A DNA stretch of 64,000 bases. Source: Streptomyces rubiginosohelvolus (lineage in GTDB: Bacteria; Actinomycetota; Actinomycetes; Streptomycetales; Streptomycetaceae). Position numbers and translations under genes: made by a program. Of the stretch, positions 28,022 through 39,474 are shown piece by piece (positions within the stretch are counted from its first letter, which is position 1; every line of letters begins with the position of its first letter). The DNA is taken from contig NZ_BMTW01000001.1 of the NCBI RefSeq assembly GCF_014649875.1, positions 558,001-622,000 on the forward strand, read 5' to 3'. Under the pieces are notes generated by a model. It ran no database searches. It was not told the origin of the DNA and saw nothing but the letters and a program-made list of their open reading frames with translations.

Positions 28022-28716
28022 GCGCCCACCCCCTTGTCGTGCCGGGTGGCGTCGGCGGCCCGGGTGGACTCGATGGGGTCCTCGTCGGGCTTGTCGCCCT
28101 CGCCCTTGGACACGGCCGTCTGCCGGACCGTACCGGGGGCGGCCTCGGTGACCACGCCCCGGTAGTAGTCCTGTTCGTCCATGCCGGGGAAGATCGCGTG
28201 CGGGCTGTCGACCATGCCCTCCTGCAGCCCCGCGAGCAGCTCGTCCTTGGTGTAGATGAGGCTCTCGCGGGTGGTGTTGGCCAGCTCGAACTCGTTCGTC
28301 ATCGTCAGCGCCCGGGTGGGGCAGGCCTCGATGCAGAGTCCGCAGAGGATGCAGCGCGCGTAGTTGATCTGGTAGACGCGGCCGTAGCGCTCGCCCGGGG
28401 AGTAGCGCTCCTCCTCGGTGTTGTCCGCGCCCTCCACGTAGATCGCGTCGGCGGGACACGCCCAGGCGCACAGCTCGCAGCCGACGCACTTCTCCAGGCC
28501 GTCCGGGTGGCGGTTGAGCTGGTGGCGGCCGTGGAAGCGGGGCGCCGTCACCTTCGGCGTCTCCGGATACTGTTCGGTGAGCCGCTTCTTGAACATGGCC
28601 TTGAAGGTCACGCCGAAGCCGGCCACCGGGTTCTGGAACTTCTCCCCCGGCTCGTCCGCCCGGCCCGAGGACCCAGCGGATCCCGATGAGCCCGTGAGCT
28701 CTGGTTTCTCAGACAC
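28018..28716 (-). CDS. nuoI: NADH-quinone oxidoreductase subunit I
   Basis: 232 aa from a GTG at 28716 with GGAGG at -6 (a longer reading has no better site). It holds two 4Fe-4S clusters (N6a/N6b): [20 protein letters not shown] and [18 protein letters not shown]. It passes electrons from NuoG toward NuoB. Both ends are extended: a Ser/Gly-rich N-terminus and an acidic C-terminus. The start overlaps the nuoH stop by 8 bp; the end overlaps nuoJ (GTGA). Confidence 0.97.
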   Translation of the reverse strand: MSEKPELTGSSGSAGSSGRADEPGEKFQNPVAGFGVTFKAMFKKRLTEQYPETPKVTAPRFHGRHQLNRHPDGLEKCVGCELCAWACPADAIYVEGADNTEEERYSPGERYGRVYQINYARCILCGLCIEACPTRALTMTNEFELANTTRESLIYTKDELLAGLQEGMVDSPHAIFPGMDEQDYYRGVVTEAAPGTVRQTAVSKGEGDKPDEDPIESTRAADATRHDKGVGA

Positions 28717-30112
28717 CGCCGGCCTCCTTTCCGTCACTCGCGTTTCCGTCACTCTGAGTATCCGGTCCACCACTGACAACGAGCTCCCGCTCACGTCGTG
28801 GAGTGCGCCTGGGCACCGGCGGCAGGCTCTGTCCGGGCAGCGGAGGCACCGGGAACCCGCCCGCCATCGGGTCGAAGGCGGGCTCGGGTCCGGCCGCTTC
28901 CGTCTCGGTCCGCCTCTTCCGGTCGCGGAACATGTCGACGACGAAGGAGATCAGCAGGATCGCGATCACCGCCGCACCGACGTACAGCACGATCCGGGAG
29001 AAGTCGTAACCCTCGTTGCGCAGGGCGCGGACGGTGGCGACGAGCATCAGCCAGACCACGGAGACCGGGATGAGGACCTTCCAGCCGAGCTTCATCAGCT
29101 GGTCGTAGCGGACCCGGGGCAGGGTGCCGCGCAGCCAGATGAAGAAGAACAGCAGCAGCTGGACCTTCAGGACGAACCAGAGCATCGGCCACCAGCCCTG
29201 GTTCGCGCCCTCCCAGAAGGTGCTGACCGGGTACGGAGCCCGCCAGCCGCCGAGGAAGAGGGTCACGGAGACCGCGGAGACGGTGACCATGTTGACGTAC
29301 TCGGCGAGCATGAACATCGCGAACTTGATCGAGGAGTACTCGGTGTTGAACCCGCCGACGAGGTCGCCCTCGGACTCCGGCATGTCGAACGGCGCCCGGT
29401 TCGTCTCCCCGACCATCGTGATGATGTAGATGATGAAGGAGACCGGCAGCAGGATGACGAACCACCGGTCCGCCTGCGCCTCCACGATCGCCGAGGTCGA
29501 CATCGACCCGGAGTAGAGGAACACCGAGGCGAACGCGGCGCCCATCGCGATCTCGTAGCTGATCATCTGGGCGCAGGAGCGCAGACCGCCGAGGAGCGGG
29601 TACGTCGATCCGGAGGACCAGCCCGCGAGGACGAGGCCGTAGATGCCGACCGAGGCGACCGCGAGGATGTAGAGCATCGCGATCGGCAGGTCGGTGAGCT
29701 GCATCGTCGTGCGGTGGCCGAAGATCGATACCTGGTTGTTGGCGGGGCCGAACGGGATGACCGCGATCGCCATGAACGCCGGGATCGCCGCGACGATCGG
29801 CGCCAGGATGTAGACGACCTTGTCGGCCCGCTTGACGATGACGTCTTCCTTCAGCATCAGCTTGATGCCGTCGGCGAGCGACTGGAGCATGCCCCAGGGG
29901 CCGTTGCGGTTGGGGCCGACGCGCAGCTGCATCCAGGCGACGACCTTGCGCTCCCACACGATGGAGAACAGCACGGTCACCATCAGGAACGCGAAGCAGA
30001 AGACCGCCTTGATGACGACGAGCCACCAGGGGTCGGTGCCGAACATCGAGAGATCCTCGGCGGCGAGGACGACGCCCTCGGGCGCCGTCGTGAGTGCGGC
30101 GAGGCCAGTCAC
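28709..30112 (-). CDS. nuoH: NADH-quinone oxidoreductase subunit H (C-terminally extended)
   Basis: 467 aa, GTG start with GGAGG upstream and a GTGA overlap with nuoG. Eight membrane helices form the quinone cavity with NuoB and NuoD. Signatures are [46 protein letters not shown] and [23 protein letters not shown]. About 80 extra residues follow the last helix ([18 protein letters not shown] to GKEAGGV), Pro-rich and hydrophilic. E. coli NuoH is about 325 aa. Confidence 0.97.
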   Translation of the reverse strand: MTGLAALTTAPEGVVLAAEDLSMFGTDPWWLVVIKAVFCFAFLMVTVLFSIVWERKVVAWMQLRVGPNRNGPWGMLQSLADGIKLMLKEDVIVKRADKVVYILAPIVAAIPAFMAIAVIPFGPANNQVSIFGHRTTMQLTDLPIAMLYILAVASVGIYGLVLAGWSSGSTYPLLGGLRSCAQMISYEIAMGAAFASVFLYSGSMSTSAIVEAQADRWFVILLPVSFIIYIITMVGETNRAPFDMPESEGDLVGGFNTEYSSIKFAMFMLAEYVNMVTVSAVSVTLFLGGWRAPYPVSTFWEGANQGWWPMLWFVLKVQLLLFFFIWLRGTLPRVRYDQLMKLGWKVLIPVSVVWLMLVATVRALRNEGYDFSRIVLYVGAAVIAILLISFVVDMFRDRKRRTETEAAGPEPAFDPMAGGFPVPPLPGQSLPPVPRRTPRRERELVVSGGPDTQSDGNASDGKEAGGV

Positions 30113-32619
30113 GCTCGTACCTCCGATGGTTCGACGGGAGCGCCCGGTGCGGCGGCGGGGCCGATCCGCACCAGGCCGCCCGGGTTCACGCCGGTGTCGG
30201 CGGGGATGCCGCGTCCCACCGAGTTCAGCGGCACCCAGACCACCCGGTCCGGCATGTCGGTGACCTGGAGGGGCAGTTCGACGGTGCCGGCGGGTCCGGT
30301 GACGGCGAGCAGGTCGCCGTCCTTGACGCCGGTCTCGGCGGCGGTGACCGCCGAGAGCCGGGCGACGGCCGCGTGCCGGGTCCCGGCGAGCGCGGTGTCG
30401 CCCTCCTGGAGCCGGCCGAGGTCGAGCAGCATGCGGTGGCCCGCGAGGACCGCCTCGCCGTCGCCGGGCCGGGGCAGCGGCTGCGCACCCTCGCGCGGGT
30501 CGTCCGCGTGGCCGCCCTCCCAGCCGCCGAGCCGGTCCAGCTCGCGGCGGGCGGCGGTCAGGTCCGGGAGCGCGAAGTGCACGTCCATGGCGTCGGCCAG
30601 CATGTGCAGCACCCGGGAGTCGGTCGGCGCGAGCGTCCGGGACATCTGCTCGGGCTTCAGCGCCGCCTGGAACATCCGGACCCGGCCCTCCCAGTTGAGG
30701 AAGGTGCCGGACTTCTCCGCGACGGCGGCGACCGGGAAGACCACGTCCGCCCGGGCGGTGACCGCGCTCGGCCGCAGCTCCAGGGAGACCAGGAAGCCGA
30801 CCTCGTTCAGCGCCTGGATGGCGCGGTTCGGGTCGGGCAGGTCCTCGACGCCGACCCCGGCGACGAGCAGCGCGCCCAGTTCGCCGGTGGCCGCGGCCTC
30901 GACGATCTGACCGGTGTCGCGGCCGTGCCGGGAGGGCAGTTCGGCCAGCCGCCACAGCTCCGCGACCTCGTCGCGGGCGCGCGGGTCGGTGGCCGGGCGG
31001 CCGCCGGGCAGCAGCGAGGGGAGCGCGCCGGCCTCGATCGCGCCCCGGTCGCCCGCCCGGCGCGGAATCCACACCAGGCGTGCGCCGGTGGCGGTGGCGG
31101 TGCGGATCGCGGCGGACAGTGCGCCGGGCACGCCCGCGAGCCGCTCGCCGACGATGATCAGCGCGTGCTCACCGCGCAACGCCTCGGCCGCCGCGGCCCC
31201 TTCGGCCTCCAGGCCGACGCCGCCCGCGAGCGCGTCCAGCCACTCGGTCTCGGTGCCGGGGGCGGCGGGCAGCAGGGTGCCGCCCGCCTTCACCAGGCCC
31301 CGGGTGGCGTGCGAGGCGAGCGCGAAGGTCTTCTGGCCGCTCTTGCGGTGGGCCTTGCGCAGCCTGAGGAAGACGCCGGGGGCCTCCTCCTCGGACTCGA
31401 ACCCGACGAGCAGGACCGCGGGCGCCTTCTCCAGCGCGGTGTACGTGACGCCTTCGCCGTCGAGGTCCCGGCCGCGTCCGGCGACGCGGGCGGCCAGGAA
31501 GTCGGCCTCCTCGGCGCTGTGGACGCGGGAGCGGAAGTCGATGTCGTTGGTGTCGAGGGCGACCCGGGCGAACTTGCTGTACGCGTAGGCGTCCTCGACG
31601 GTCAGCCGGCCGCCGGTCAGGACACCGGTGCGGCCGCGGGCGGCGAGGAGTCCGGCCGCCGCGGCTTCCAGCGCCTCGGGCCAGCTCGCCGGTTCCAGTT
31701 CGCCGTCGGCGTTGCGGACCAGCGGGGTGGTGAGGCGGTCGCGCTGCTGGGCGTAGCGGAAGCCGAACCTCCCCTTGTCGCAGATCCACTCCTCGTTGAC
31801 CTCGGGCTCGTTGGCCGCGAGGCGGCGCATGACCTTGCCGCGCCGGTGGTCGGTCCGGGTGGAGCAGCCGCCCGAGCACTGCTCGCACACCGAGGGCGTG
31901 GAGACCAGGTCGAAGGGGCGGGAGCGGAACCGGTACGCCGCCGAGGTGAGCGCGCCGACCGGGCAGATCTGGATGGTGTTGCCGGAGAAGTACGACTCGA
32001 AGGGGTCGCCCTCGCCGGTGCCGACCTGCTGGAGCGCGCCGCGCTCGATCAGCTCGATCATCGGGTCGCCCGCCACCTGGTTGGAGAACCGGGTGCAGCG
32101 CGCGCAGAGCACGCACCGCTCACGGTCCAGCAGCACCTGGGTGGAGATCGGGACGGGCTTCTCGAAGGTCCGCTTCTTTCCCTCGAACCGGGAGTCGGCG
32201 CCGCCGTGCGACATCGCCTGGTTCTGGAGCGGGCACTCGCCGCCCTTGTCGCAGACGGGGCAGTCCAGCGGGTGGTTGATCAGCAGCAGCTCCATCACGC
32301 CCTTCTGCGCCTTCTCGGCGACAGGAGAGGTGATCTGCGACTTGACGACCATGCCGTCGGTGCAGGTGATGGTGCAGGAGGCCATCGGCTTGCGCTGGCC
32401 CTCGACCTCGACGATGCACTGGCGGCAGGCGCCGGCCGGGTCGAGGAGCGGGTGGTCGCAGAAGCGCGGGATCTCGATACCGAGGAGTTCGGCGGCCCGG
32501 ATCACCAGGGTCCCCTTGGGGACGCTGATCTCGATGCCGTCGATGGTCAGCGTGACCAGGTCCTCGGGCGGAACCGCCGCCTCGCCGCCCCCGGAGGGCG
32601 CACTCGTGGTGACTGTCAT
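30109..32619 (-). CDS. nuoG: NADH-quinone oxidoreductase subunit G
   Basis: 836 aa, ATG at 32619 (ATGA overlap with nuoF). The N-terminal 2Fe-2S domain has [15 protein letters not shown]; then [17 protein letters not shown] and CVLCARC carry further 4Fe-4S clusters. The molybdopterin-oxidoreductase-like domain begins near residue 225 with a four-Cys site (CEQCSGGC) for the extra cluster. It carries electrons from NuoF/E to NuoI. The C-terminal part resembles a formate-dehydrogenase fold without cofactor. Confidence 0.97.
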   Translation of the reverse strand: MTVTTSAPSGGGEAAVPPEDLVTLTIDGIEISVPKGTLVIRAAELLGIEIPRFCDHPLLDPAGACRQCIVEVEGQRKPMASCTITCTDGMVVKSQITSPVAEKAQKGVMELLLINHPLDCPVCDKGGECPLQNQAMSHGGADSRFEGKKRTFEKPVPISTQVLLDRERCVLCARCTRFSNQVAGDPMIELIERGALQQVGTGEGDPFESYFSGNTIQICPVGALTSAAYRFRSRPFDLVSTPSVCEQCSGGCSTRTDHRRGKVMRRLAANEPEVNEEWICDKGRFGFRYAQQRDRLTTPLVRNADGELEPASWPEALEAAAAGLLAARGRTGVLTGGRLTVEDAYAYSKFARVALDTNDIDFRSRVHSAEEADFLAARVAGRGRDLDGEGVTYTALEKAPAVLLVGFESEEEAPGVFLRLRKAHRKSGQKTFALASHATRGLVKAGGTLLPAAPGTETEWLDALAGGVGLEAEGAAAAEALRGEHALIIVGERLAGVPGALSAAIRTATATGARLVWIPRRAGDRGAIEAGALPSLLPGGRPATDPRARDEVAELWRLAELPSRHGRDTGQIVEAAATGELGALLVAGVGVEDLPDPNRAIQALNEVGFLVSLELRPSAVTARADVVFPVAAVAEKSGTFLNWEGRVRMFQAALKPEQMSRTLAPTDSRVLHMLADAMDVHFALPDLTAARRELDRLGGWEGGHADDPREGAQPLPRPGDGEAVLAGHRMLLDLGRLQEGDTALAGTRHAAVARLSAVTAAETGVKDGDLLAVTGPAGTVELPLQVTDMPDRVVWVPLNSVGRGIPADTGVNPGGLVRIGPAAAPGAPVEPSEVRA

Positions 32620-33995
32620 GCGTTCACCCCCCGGTGAGCGTTCTTGCCGTCGGTGTTCTTGTCGTCGGCCCAGGCCGTGGACCGGGCGGGGTCGAAGGGG
32701 CAGCCCTTGCCGGTGATGTGCTGCTCGTACTCCTCGCGGAAGTACTTCAGCGAGGAGAAGATCGGCGAGGCCGCGCCGTCGCCGAGCGCGCAGAACGACT
32801 TGCCGTTGATGTTGTCGGCGATGTCGTTGAGCTTGTCGAGGTCGGCCATCTCGCCCTTGCCGGCCTCGATGTCGCGGAGCAACTGGACCAGCCAGTAGGT
32901 CCCTTCGCGGCAGGGCGTGCACTTGCCGCAGGACTCGTGGGCGTAGAACTCGGTCCAGCGGGTGACGGCCCGCACGACGCAGGTCGTCTCGTCGAAGCAC
33001 TGGAGCGCCTTGGTGCCGAGCATGGATCCGGCGGCGCCGACGCCCTCGTAGTCGAGGGGGACGTCGAGGTGCTCCTCGGTGAACATCGGGGTGGAGGAGC
33101 CGCCCGGCGTCCAGAACTTCAGCCGGTGCCCGGCCCGCATGCCGCCGCTCATGTCGAGGAGCTGGCGGAGCGTGATACCGAGCGGGGCCTCGTACTGGCC
33201 GGGGCTGGTGACATGGCCGCTGAGCGAGTAGAGCGTGAAGCCCGGGGACTTCTCGCTGCCCATCGACTTGAACCAGTCCTTGCCCTTGTTCAAAATCGCG
33301 GGAACCGACGCGATGGACTCGACGTTGTTCACCACAGTGGGACAGGCGTACAGACCGGCGACCGCAGGGAAGGGGGGCCGCAGCCGGGGCTGGCCACGCC
33401 GTCCTTCGAGAGAGTCGAGCAGCGCGGTTTCCTCACCACAGATGTACGCACCCGCACCCGCGTGCACCGTGAGTTCCAGATCGAGTCCTGAACCCAGGAT
33501 GTTCGTCCCCAGATAACCCGCCTCGTACGCCTCTCGTACGGCCTCGTGCAGTCGTCGCAGCACGGGGACGACCTCACCGCGCAGGTAGATGAACGCATGC
33601 GAAGAACGGATCGCGTAACAGGCGATCACGATGCCCTCGATGAGGCTGTGCGGGTTCGCGAAGAGGAGCGGGATGTCCTTGCAGGTCCCCGGCTCCGACT
33701 CGTCGGCGTTGACAACTAGATAGTGCGGTTTGCCATCGCCCTGCGGGATGAACTGCCACTTCATCCCAGTGGGGAACCCCGCGCCACCACGGCCGCGCAG
33801 ACCGGAGTCCTTGACGTACGCGATGAGATCGTCGGGCGCCATGGCCAGCGCTTTGCGCAGCCCTTCGTAGCCCTCGTGGCGGCGGTAGGTGTCCAGCGTC
33901 CAGGACTCGGGCTGGTCCCAGAAGGAGGAGAGGACGGGGGCGAGCAGCTTCTCGGGGCTCGTCCCGTTGTGGTCGATCTCGGCGGCCAAGGTCAT
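32616..33995 (-). CDS. nuoF: NADH-quinone oxidoreductase subunit F (NADH- and FMN-binding)
   Basis: 459 aa. The Gly-rich NADH/FMN sites are [15 protein letters not shown] and [19 protein letters not shown]. Cluster N3 ligands are in [15 protein letters not shown] plus a later Cys in [12 protein letters not shown]. It accepts hydride from NADH and passes electrons to NuoG. ATG chosen at 33995, sharing one base with the nuoE stop (TGATG). Confidence 0.97.
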   Translation of the reverse strand: MTLAAEIDHNGTSPEKLLAPVLSSFWDQPESWTLDTYRRHEGYEGLRKALAMAPDDLIAYVKDSGLRGRGGAGFPTGMKWQFIPQGDGKPHYLVVNADESEPGTCKDIPLLFANPHSLIEGIVIACYAIRSSHAFIYLRGEVVPVLRRLHEAVREAYEAGYLGTNILGSGLDLELTVHAGAGAYICGEETALLDSLEGRRGQPRLRPPFPAVAGLYACPTVVNNVESIASVPAILNKGKDWFKSMGSEKSPGFTLYSLSGHVTSPGQYEAPLGITLRQLLDMSGGMRAGHRLKFWTPGGSSTPMFTEEHLDVPLDYEGVGAAGSMLGTKALQCFDETTCVVRAVTRWTEFYAHESCGKCTPCREGTYWLVQLLRDIEAGKGEMADLDKLNDIADNINGKSFCALGDGAASPIFSSLKYFREEYEQHITGKGCPFDPARSTAWADDKNTDGKNAHRGVNA

Positions 33996-34860
33996 CACTC
34001 CCCCTCCTCGGCTGCGGGCCCGGCCGGGTGCTCCGGGTCGGAGGCCGAGGTCTGCTGCGGTGCGTCGTGCGAGCTGAGCCGCTCGGTCGGCGACGGGTCG
34101 TGGACCTGCGCGTCCGGCGGCCCGTCCTGGGGCTGTCCGGCGCGCGGGGAGACCACGCGCGCCTTGGGAAGCGCCTCGCCCTTGGCGAGCTTCAGCCCGA
34201 TCAGGGAGGCGGGGCCCGCGCCGCCGGTCGCCTCGACGGCGCCGGGGCGCTCGTCGGGGAAGCCGGCGAGGATGCGGGCGGTGTCCTTGTACGAGCAGAG
34301 GGGGGCGCCCCGGGTCGGCTCGACGGTCCGGCCGGCGATCAGGTCGTCGACGAGCTGCGTGGCGCTCTCCGGCGTCTGGTTGTCGAAGAACTCCCAGTTG
34401 ACCATCACGACGGGCGCGAAGTCGCAGGCGGCGTTGCACTCGATGTGTTCGAGGGTGACCTTGCCGTCCTCGGTGGTCTCGTTGTTGCCGACCCCGAGGT
34501 GCTCCTTGAGCGTGTCGAAGATGGCGTCACCGCCCATGACCGCGCACAGGGTGTTGGTGCAGACGCCGACCTGGTAGTCGCCGCTCGGCCTGCGCCGGTA
34601 CATGGAGTAGAAGGTGGAGACGGCGGTGACCTCGGCGGTGGTGAGGTCGAGCGTCTCGGCGCAGAAGGCGATGCCCGTACGGGAGACGTATCCCTCCTCG
34701 GACTGCACGAGGTGCAGCAGCGGCAGCAGGGCGGAGCGGCTGCCGGGGTAGCGGGCGAGCACCTCCTCGGCGTCCGCGTCGAGCCGGGCGCGTACCTCGG
34801 CCGGGTAGGGGGTGGCGGGGAGCTGCGGCATCCCCAGACTGACGTCTTGGCGTGAGGTGG

Positions 34861-34864
<4 letters not shown>
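33995..34864 (-). CDS. nuoE: NADH-quinone oxidoreductase subunit E (C-terminally extended)
   Basis: 289 aa, GTG start overlapping the nuoD stop. The thioredoxin-like domain has the N1a 2Fe-2S ligands in [11 protein letters not shown] and [16 protein letters not shown]. Typical NuoE is 160-240 aa; here residues after about 215 form a Pro/Ala/Asp-rich tail ([17 protein letters not shown] to PAAEEGE), probably disordered and on the outside of the NADH module. Translationally coupled on both sides. Confidence 0.97.
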
Positions 34865-36182
<1,318 letters not shown>

Positions 36183-36183
<1 letters not shown>

Positions 36184-36914
36184 CAGGAGTACGACCTCCG
36201 CTGGTCCGGAGCCGGGATCTGGGCGCCCTTGTACTCGACGGCGATGCCGCCGAGCGGGTAGTCCTTGCGCTGCGGGAAGCCCTGCCAGTCGTCCGGCATC
36301 ATGATCCGGGTCAGGGCGGGGTGCCCGTCGAAGATGAGCCCGAAGAAGTCGTACGCCTCGCGCTCGTGCCAGTCGTTGGTCGGGTAGACCGCGACGAGCG
36401 ACGGGATGTGCGGGTCGCTGTCCGGGGCGGACACCTCCAGCCGGATGATCCGGCCGTGGGTGAGCGAGCGCAGGTGGTAGACGGCGTGCAGCTCGCGGCC
36501 CTTGTCGCCCAGGAAGTGGACGCCGCTGACGCCCGTGCAGAGCTCGAAGCGCAGGGCGGGGTCGTCGCGCAGGGTGCGGGCGACCTGGACCAGGTGTTCG
36601 CGGGCGATGTGGAAGGTCAGCTCGTCGCGGTCGACGACGGTCTTCTCGATGGCGTTGGCGGGGAGCAGGTCCTGCTCCTCCAGGGCCCCTTCGAGCTCGT
36701 CGGCCACCTCGTCGAACCAGCCGCCGTAGGGCCGGGAGGCGGCTCCCGGCAGGGTGACGGTGCGGATGAGGCCGCCGTAGCCGGAGGTGTCGCCGCCGTT
36801 GTTCGCGCCGAACATGCCCTTGCGGACGCGGATGACCTCGCCGCCGGTGTCGCGCGGCGCCGGTACGGCGTTGGCGTTGTGCTCGTCGCCGTTGGCGTTG
36901 GGGTTCTCGGTCAC
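36183..36914 (-). CDS. nuoC: NADH-quinone oxidoreductase subunit C
   Basis: 243 aa, GTG start in a GTGA overlap with nuoB. The 30-kDa signature is [31 protein letters not shown]. The first 60 residues are a variable Asn/Gly-rich extension (for example [20 protein letters not shown]). NuoC packs against NuoD and NuoB in the connecting module. It is not fused with NuoD, unlike in E. coli. Confidence 0.97.
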
Positions 36915-37465
36915 CGCAGCAGCCCCTTCATCTCGATCAGGGGCAGTGCCTTGAGGGCCGCTTCCTCCGCCTCGCGGGCGGCCTCCTCCGCGTTGACCCC
37001 GAGCTTGGAGCCCTGGATCTTCTGGTGGAGCTTGAGGATGGCGTCCAGCAGCATCTCGGGGCGGGGCGGACAACCCGGCAAATAGATATCCACCGGGACA
37101 ATGTGATCAACACCCTGCACAATGGCGTAATTGTTGAACATACCGCCAGATGACGCGCAAACTCCCATGGAGATGACCCACTTGGGATTCGGCATCTGGT
37201 CGTAGACCTGCCGCAGGACGGGCGCCATCTTCTGGCTCACCCGGCCCGCGACGATCATCAGGTCCGCCTGGCGCGGCGACCCGCGGAAGACCTCCATTCC
37301 GAACCGGGCCAGGTCGTAGCGGCCCGCGCCGGTCGTCATCATCTCGATGGCGCAGCAGGCCAGTCCGAACGTGGCCGGGAAGACGGAGGCCTTCCGCACC
37401 CAGCCCGCGGCCTGCTCGACCGTGGTCAGAACGAAGCCGCTCGGCAGTTTCTCTTCGAGTCCCAT
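36911..37465 (-). CDS. nuoB: NADH-quinone oxidoreductase subunit B
   Basis: 184 aa. The terminal cluster N2 is bound by the tandem cysteines in [11 protein letters not shown] plus those in [17 protein letters not shown] and [11 protein letters not shown]. It hands electrons to quinone at the NuoD interface. The C-terminal helix ([16 protein letters not shown]) is charged. The start lies 18 bp after the nuoA stop. Confidence 0.97.
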   Translation of the reverse strand: MGLEEKLPSGFVLTTVEQAAGWVRKASVFPATFGLACCAIEMMTTGAGRYDLARFGMEVFRGSPRQADLMIVAGRVSQKMAPVLRQVYDQMPNPKWVISMGVCASSGGMFNNYAIVQGVDHIVPVDIYLPGCPPRPEMLLDAILKLHQKIQGSKLGVNAEEAAREAEEAALKALPLIEMKGLLR

Positions 37466-37483
37466 GGTGTGCCCCTCAGCCCC

Positions 37484-37843
37484 TCAGTCCCATTCCAGGC
37501 CGCCGCGACGCCACACATACGCGTAGGCGACGAAGACGGTGAGCACGAAGAGCAGCATCTCCACGAGCCCGAAGATCCCCAGGGCGTCGAAGGAGACCGC
37601 CCAGGGATAGAGGAAGACGATCTCGATGTCGAAGACGATGAAAAGCATCGCCGTCAGGTAGTACTTGATGGGAAAACGGCCGCCTCCGACCGGAGTCGGG
37701 GTGGGTTCGATACCGCACTCGTACGCTTCGAGCTTTGCCCGGTTGTAGCGCTTGGGGCCGATAAGCGTGGCCATGACCACGGAGAAGATCGCAAACCCTG
37801 CCCCGAGGGCGCCGAGCACGAGGATGGGCGCGTAGGCATTCAC
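37484..37843 (-). CDS. nuoA: NADH-quinone oxidoreductase subunit A
   Basis: 119 aa from a GTG at 37843, with GGAGCGAGGAGC upstream; an in-frame ATG further up lacks a ribosome site. Three membrane helices. The loop YECGIEPTPTPVGGGRFPIKYYLTA contains the conserved Cys near the quinone channel, followed by MLFIVFDIEIVFLYPWA. First gene of the 14-gene operon; a Rex-type operator lies 80-100 bp upstream. Confidence 0.97.
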   Translation of the reverse strand: MNAYAPILVLGALGAGFAIFSVVMATLIGPKRYNRAKLEAYECGIEPTPTPVGGGRFPIKYYLTAMLFIVFDIEIVFLYPWAVSFDALGIFGLVEMLLFVLTVFVAYAYVWRRGGLEWD

Positions 37844-38630
37844 GCTCCTCGCTCCTTCCAGTCGTCCTTGACCTTTGGACCGCATCGGGCGACCGGCTCG
37901 CCACCTCACCAAGATCGTGCACATGTGAGGCAGTTCACAAGCCCGACTGCCCCGCATCCTATGCCCGGTCCCCTGTGATCTGCGACACGGGGTACGACAA
38001 CGACTTTGTGATCTCCACCACCTGACGAAGGATCATGAAGTCGTATGAGCGGTGATCTTCGTACGCGAAGCGGCCGAGTGATCACGAGACGTGACATTCG
38101 ATGGTGTTACCGCTGGCCAAAGGCGTGCCGCGCTATCAATGGAAGGGCTGTACAAGCAAATTGGCGATGGACTGCCCGAGGGTGATAAGGGACCCGGTCG
38201 ACTTCGGTGCTCACCCGGACGAGGGGTGACCGGGACCGAAGGGGACATGTGCGCGCATTCACGAAGTTCCGGAAGGGGCGATTCCCGAGGCGGAGGGGGT
38301 CCGACGGTCGCCCGCCCCGGGCGACCCGCCCACGCGCATCGCGGGCGCGAGGGTTGCCTGGCTCGGCACCCTCGCACTGTGACCTGCGCCACTCGCCCTC
38401 CGGCACCAGGAAACCGGGCTTGGCCATCGGTGTGAACGGATGGTAAGCGACGGGCAATTCGGGCGTATTGCCGAAAGGCAGTGATCACGGGCCTGATCGC
38501 GACTGCCCGTTTTGCCCGTTACGGCGTCAATAAAGGCCCTCAGAAAGCGGATTCGGAGATTCCGAACGTAACTGTGTCGCAACACACGTTTCTTGATGGG
38601 ACCCCTACAGCCCTGATAGCGCTAGTACCC
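37844..38630. other. Long intergenic region between nuoA and nlpC/P60 (divergent promoters)
   Basis: 787 bp between the divergent starts. It holds the Rex-like site at 37923-37940 and a TAGGAT -10 candidate just upstream of it on the minus strand. It also has a CTTCG/CGAAG hairpin near 38060 and a GGCAAT/ATTGCC hairpin at 38453-38472 on the plus strand. No open frame has convincing codon bias or a ribosome site. The stretch from about 38480 to 38600 is less GC-rich than its surroundings. A long leader for the plus-strand gene is plausible, but no known riboswitch was recognised. Confidence 0.55.
37923..37940 (-). promoter_or_regulatory. Rex-type redox operator upstream of nuoA
   Basis: On the minus strand the 18 bases read TTGTGAACTGCCTCACAT. 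The published Rex operator of Streptomyces is TTGTGAANNNNTTCACAA; the left half-site is exact and the right differs at two positions. Rex is known to repress nuo and cyd genes in S. coelicolor and to release DNA when NADH is high. The site lies about 80 bp before the nuoA start. Confidence 0.75.
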
Positions 38631-39473
38631 ATGTCCCACACCGCTCACATACCCAGCCACCGGAAGCCCCGTCAGCGCGCCTCGAAGTCGGCACTGCGGG
38701 CCGGAGTTGCCGGTGGCTTCCTCAGCACCATCGCGGTCGCGGGTGCCGCCGGTCCGGCCCAGGCCGAGCCGGTGACCCAGACGATCGAGATGCCCACGAT
38801 CACGGACGGCCTCTCCACCGCTGTCGCCGCCTCCGCTCAGGCCACGCAGCAGGTCGCCCTCGACCTGGAGACGCAGGCCAGCGAGGACGCCGCCGCCGAG
38901 AAGGCCGCGAAGGCGGCCAAGAAGGCCCACGCCGAGGCTGTGCGCAAGGCCGAGGCCAAGAAGAAGGCCGAAGCCGCCGCGAAGGCCGAGGCGGAGGCCG
39001 AGGAGCGCGCCGAGCGCGCCTCCCGGACCTCCGAGCGCACGACGCTCAGCGCCTCCTCCGGCTCCTCGGACTCCGGCAGCTCCGCCTCCGCCCCGTCCTC
39101 CTCCTCCTCGAACGTGAGTGGTTCCGCCGCCTCCATCGTGGCGTTCGCCAAGGCCCAGGTCGGCGACGCGTACGTCTCCGGCGGCACCGGCCCGAACGCG
39201 TGGGACTGCTCGGGCCTCGTCCAGGCCGCCTACCGCACGGCGGGCATCGACCTGCCGCGCGTCTCCCAGTCCCAGTCGACGGCCGGCACCCAGGTCTCCC
39301 TGGACAACCTCCAGCCCGGCGACATCCTGTACTGGGGCGGCGCGGGCAGCGCGTACCACGTGGCGATCTACGTCGGTGGCGGCGAGTTCGTCGGTGCGCA
39401 GAACTCCAGCACCGGCACGGTGCAGCGCTCCATGGACTACGACCGGCCGACCGGCGCGGTCCGCGTTCTCTGA
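38631..39473 (+). CDS. Secreted NlpC/P60 peptidoglycan hydrolase
   Basis: 280 aa from the ATG at 38631. A Tat/Sec-like export signal comes first (HRKPRQRASKSALRAGVAGG, cleavage near AQAEP). A Lys/Ala/Glu-rich coiled coil (about residues 80-145) follows, then a Ser-rich linker. The C-terminal NlpC/P60 domain has the catalytic Cys in NAWDCSGLVQAAY, His in SAYHVAIYVGGGEFVGA and the SQSTAGTQV lead-in. It should cut D-Glu-mDAP/LL-DAP bonds in peptidoglycan. It is divergent from nuo and ends 1 bp from the convergent MFS gene. Confidence 0.94.
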   Translation: MSHTAHIPSHRKPRQRASKSALRAGVAGGFLSTIAVAGAAGPAQAEPVTQTIEMPTITDGLSTAVAASAQATQQVALDLETQASEDAAAEKAAKAAKKAHAEAVRKAEAKKKAEAAAKAEAEAEERAERASRTSERTTLSASSGSSDSGSSASAPSSSSSNVSGSAASIVAFAKAQVGDAYVSGGTGPNAWDCSGLVQAAYRTAGIDLPRVSQSQSTAGTQVSLDNLQPGDILYWGGAGSAYHVAIYVGGGEFVGAQNSSTGTVQRSMDYDRPTGAVRVL

Positions 39474-39474
39474 T

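Noticed and set aside
37844-38630. Possible c-di-AMP (ydaO-type) riboswitch ahead of the NlpC/P60 gene.
   Set aside because: Such genes are often under this riboswitch in actinobacteria, but its conserved core segments were not found here.
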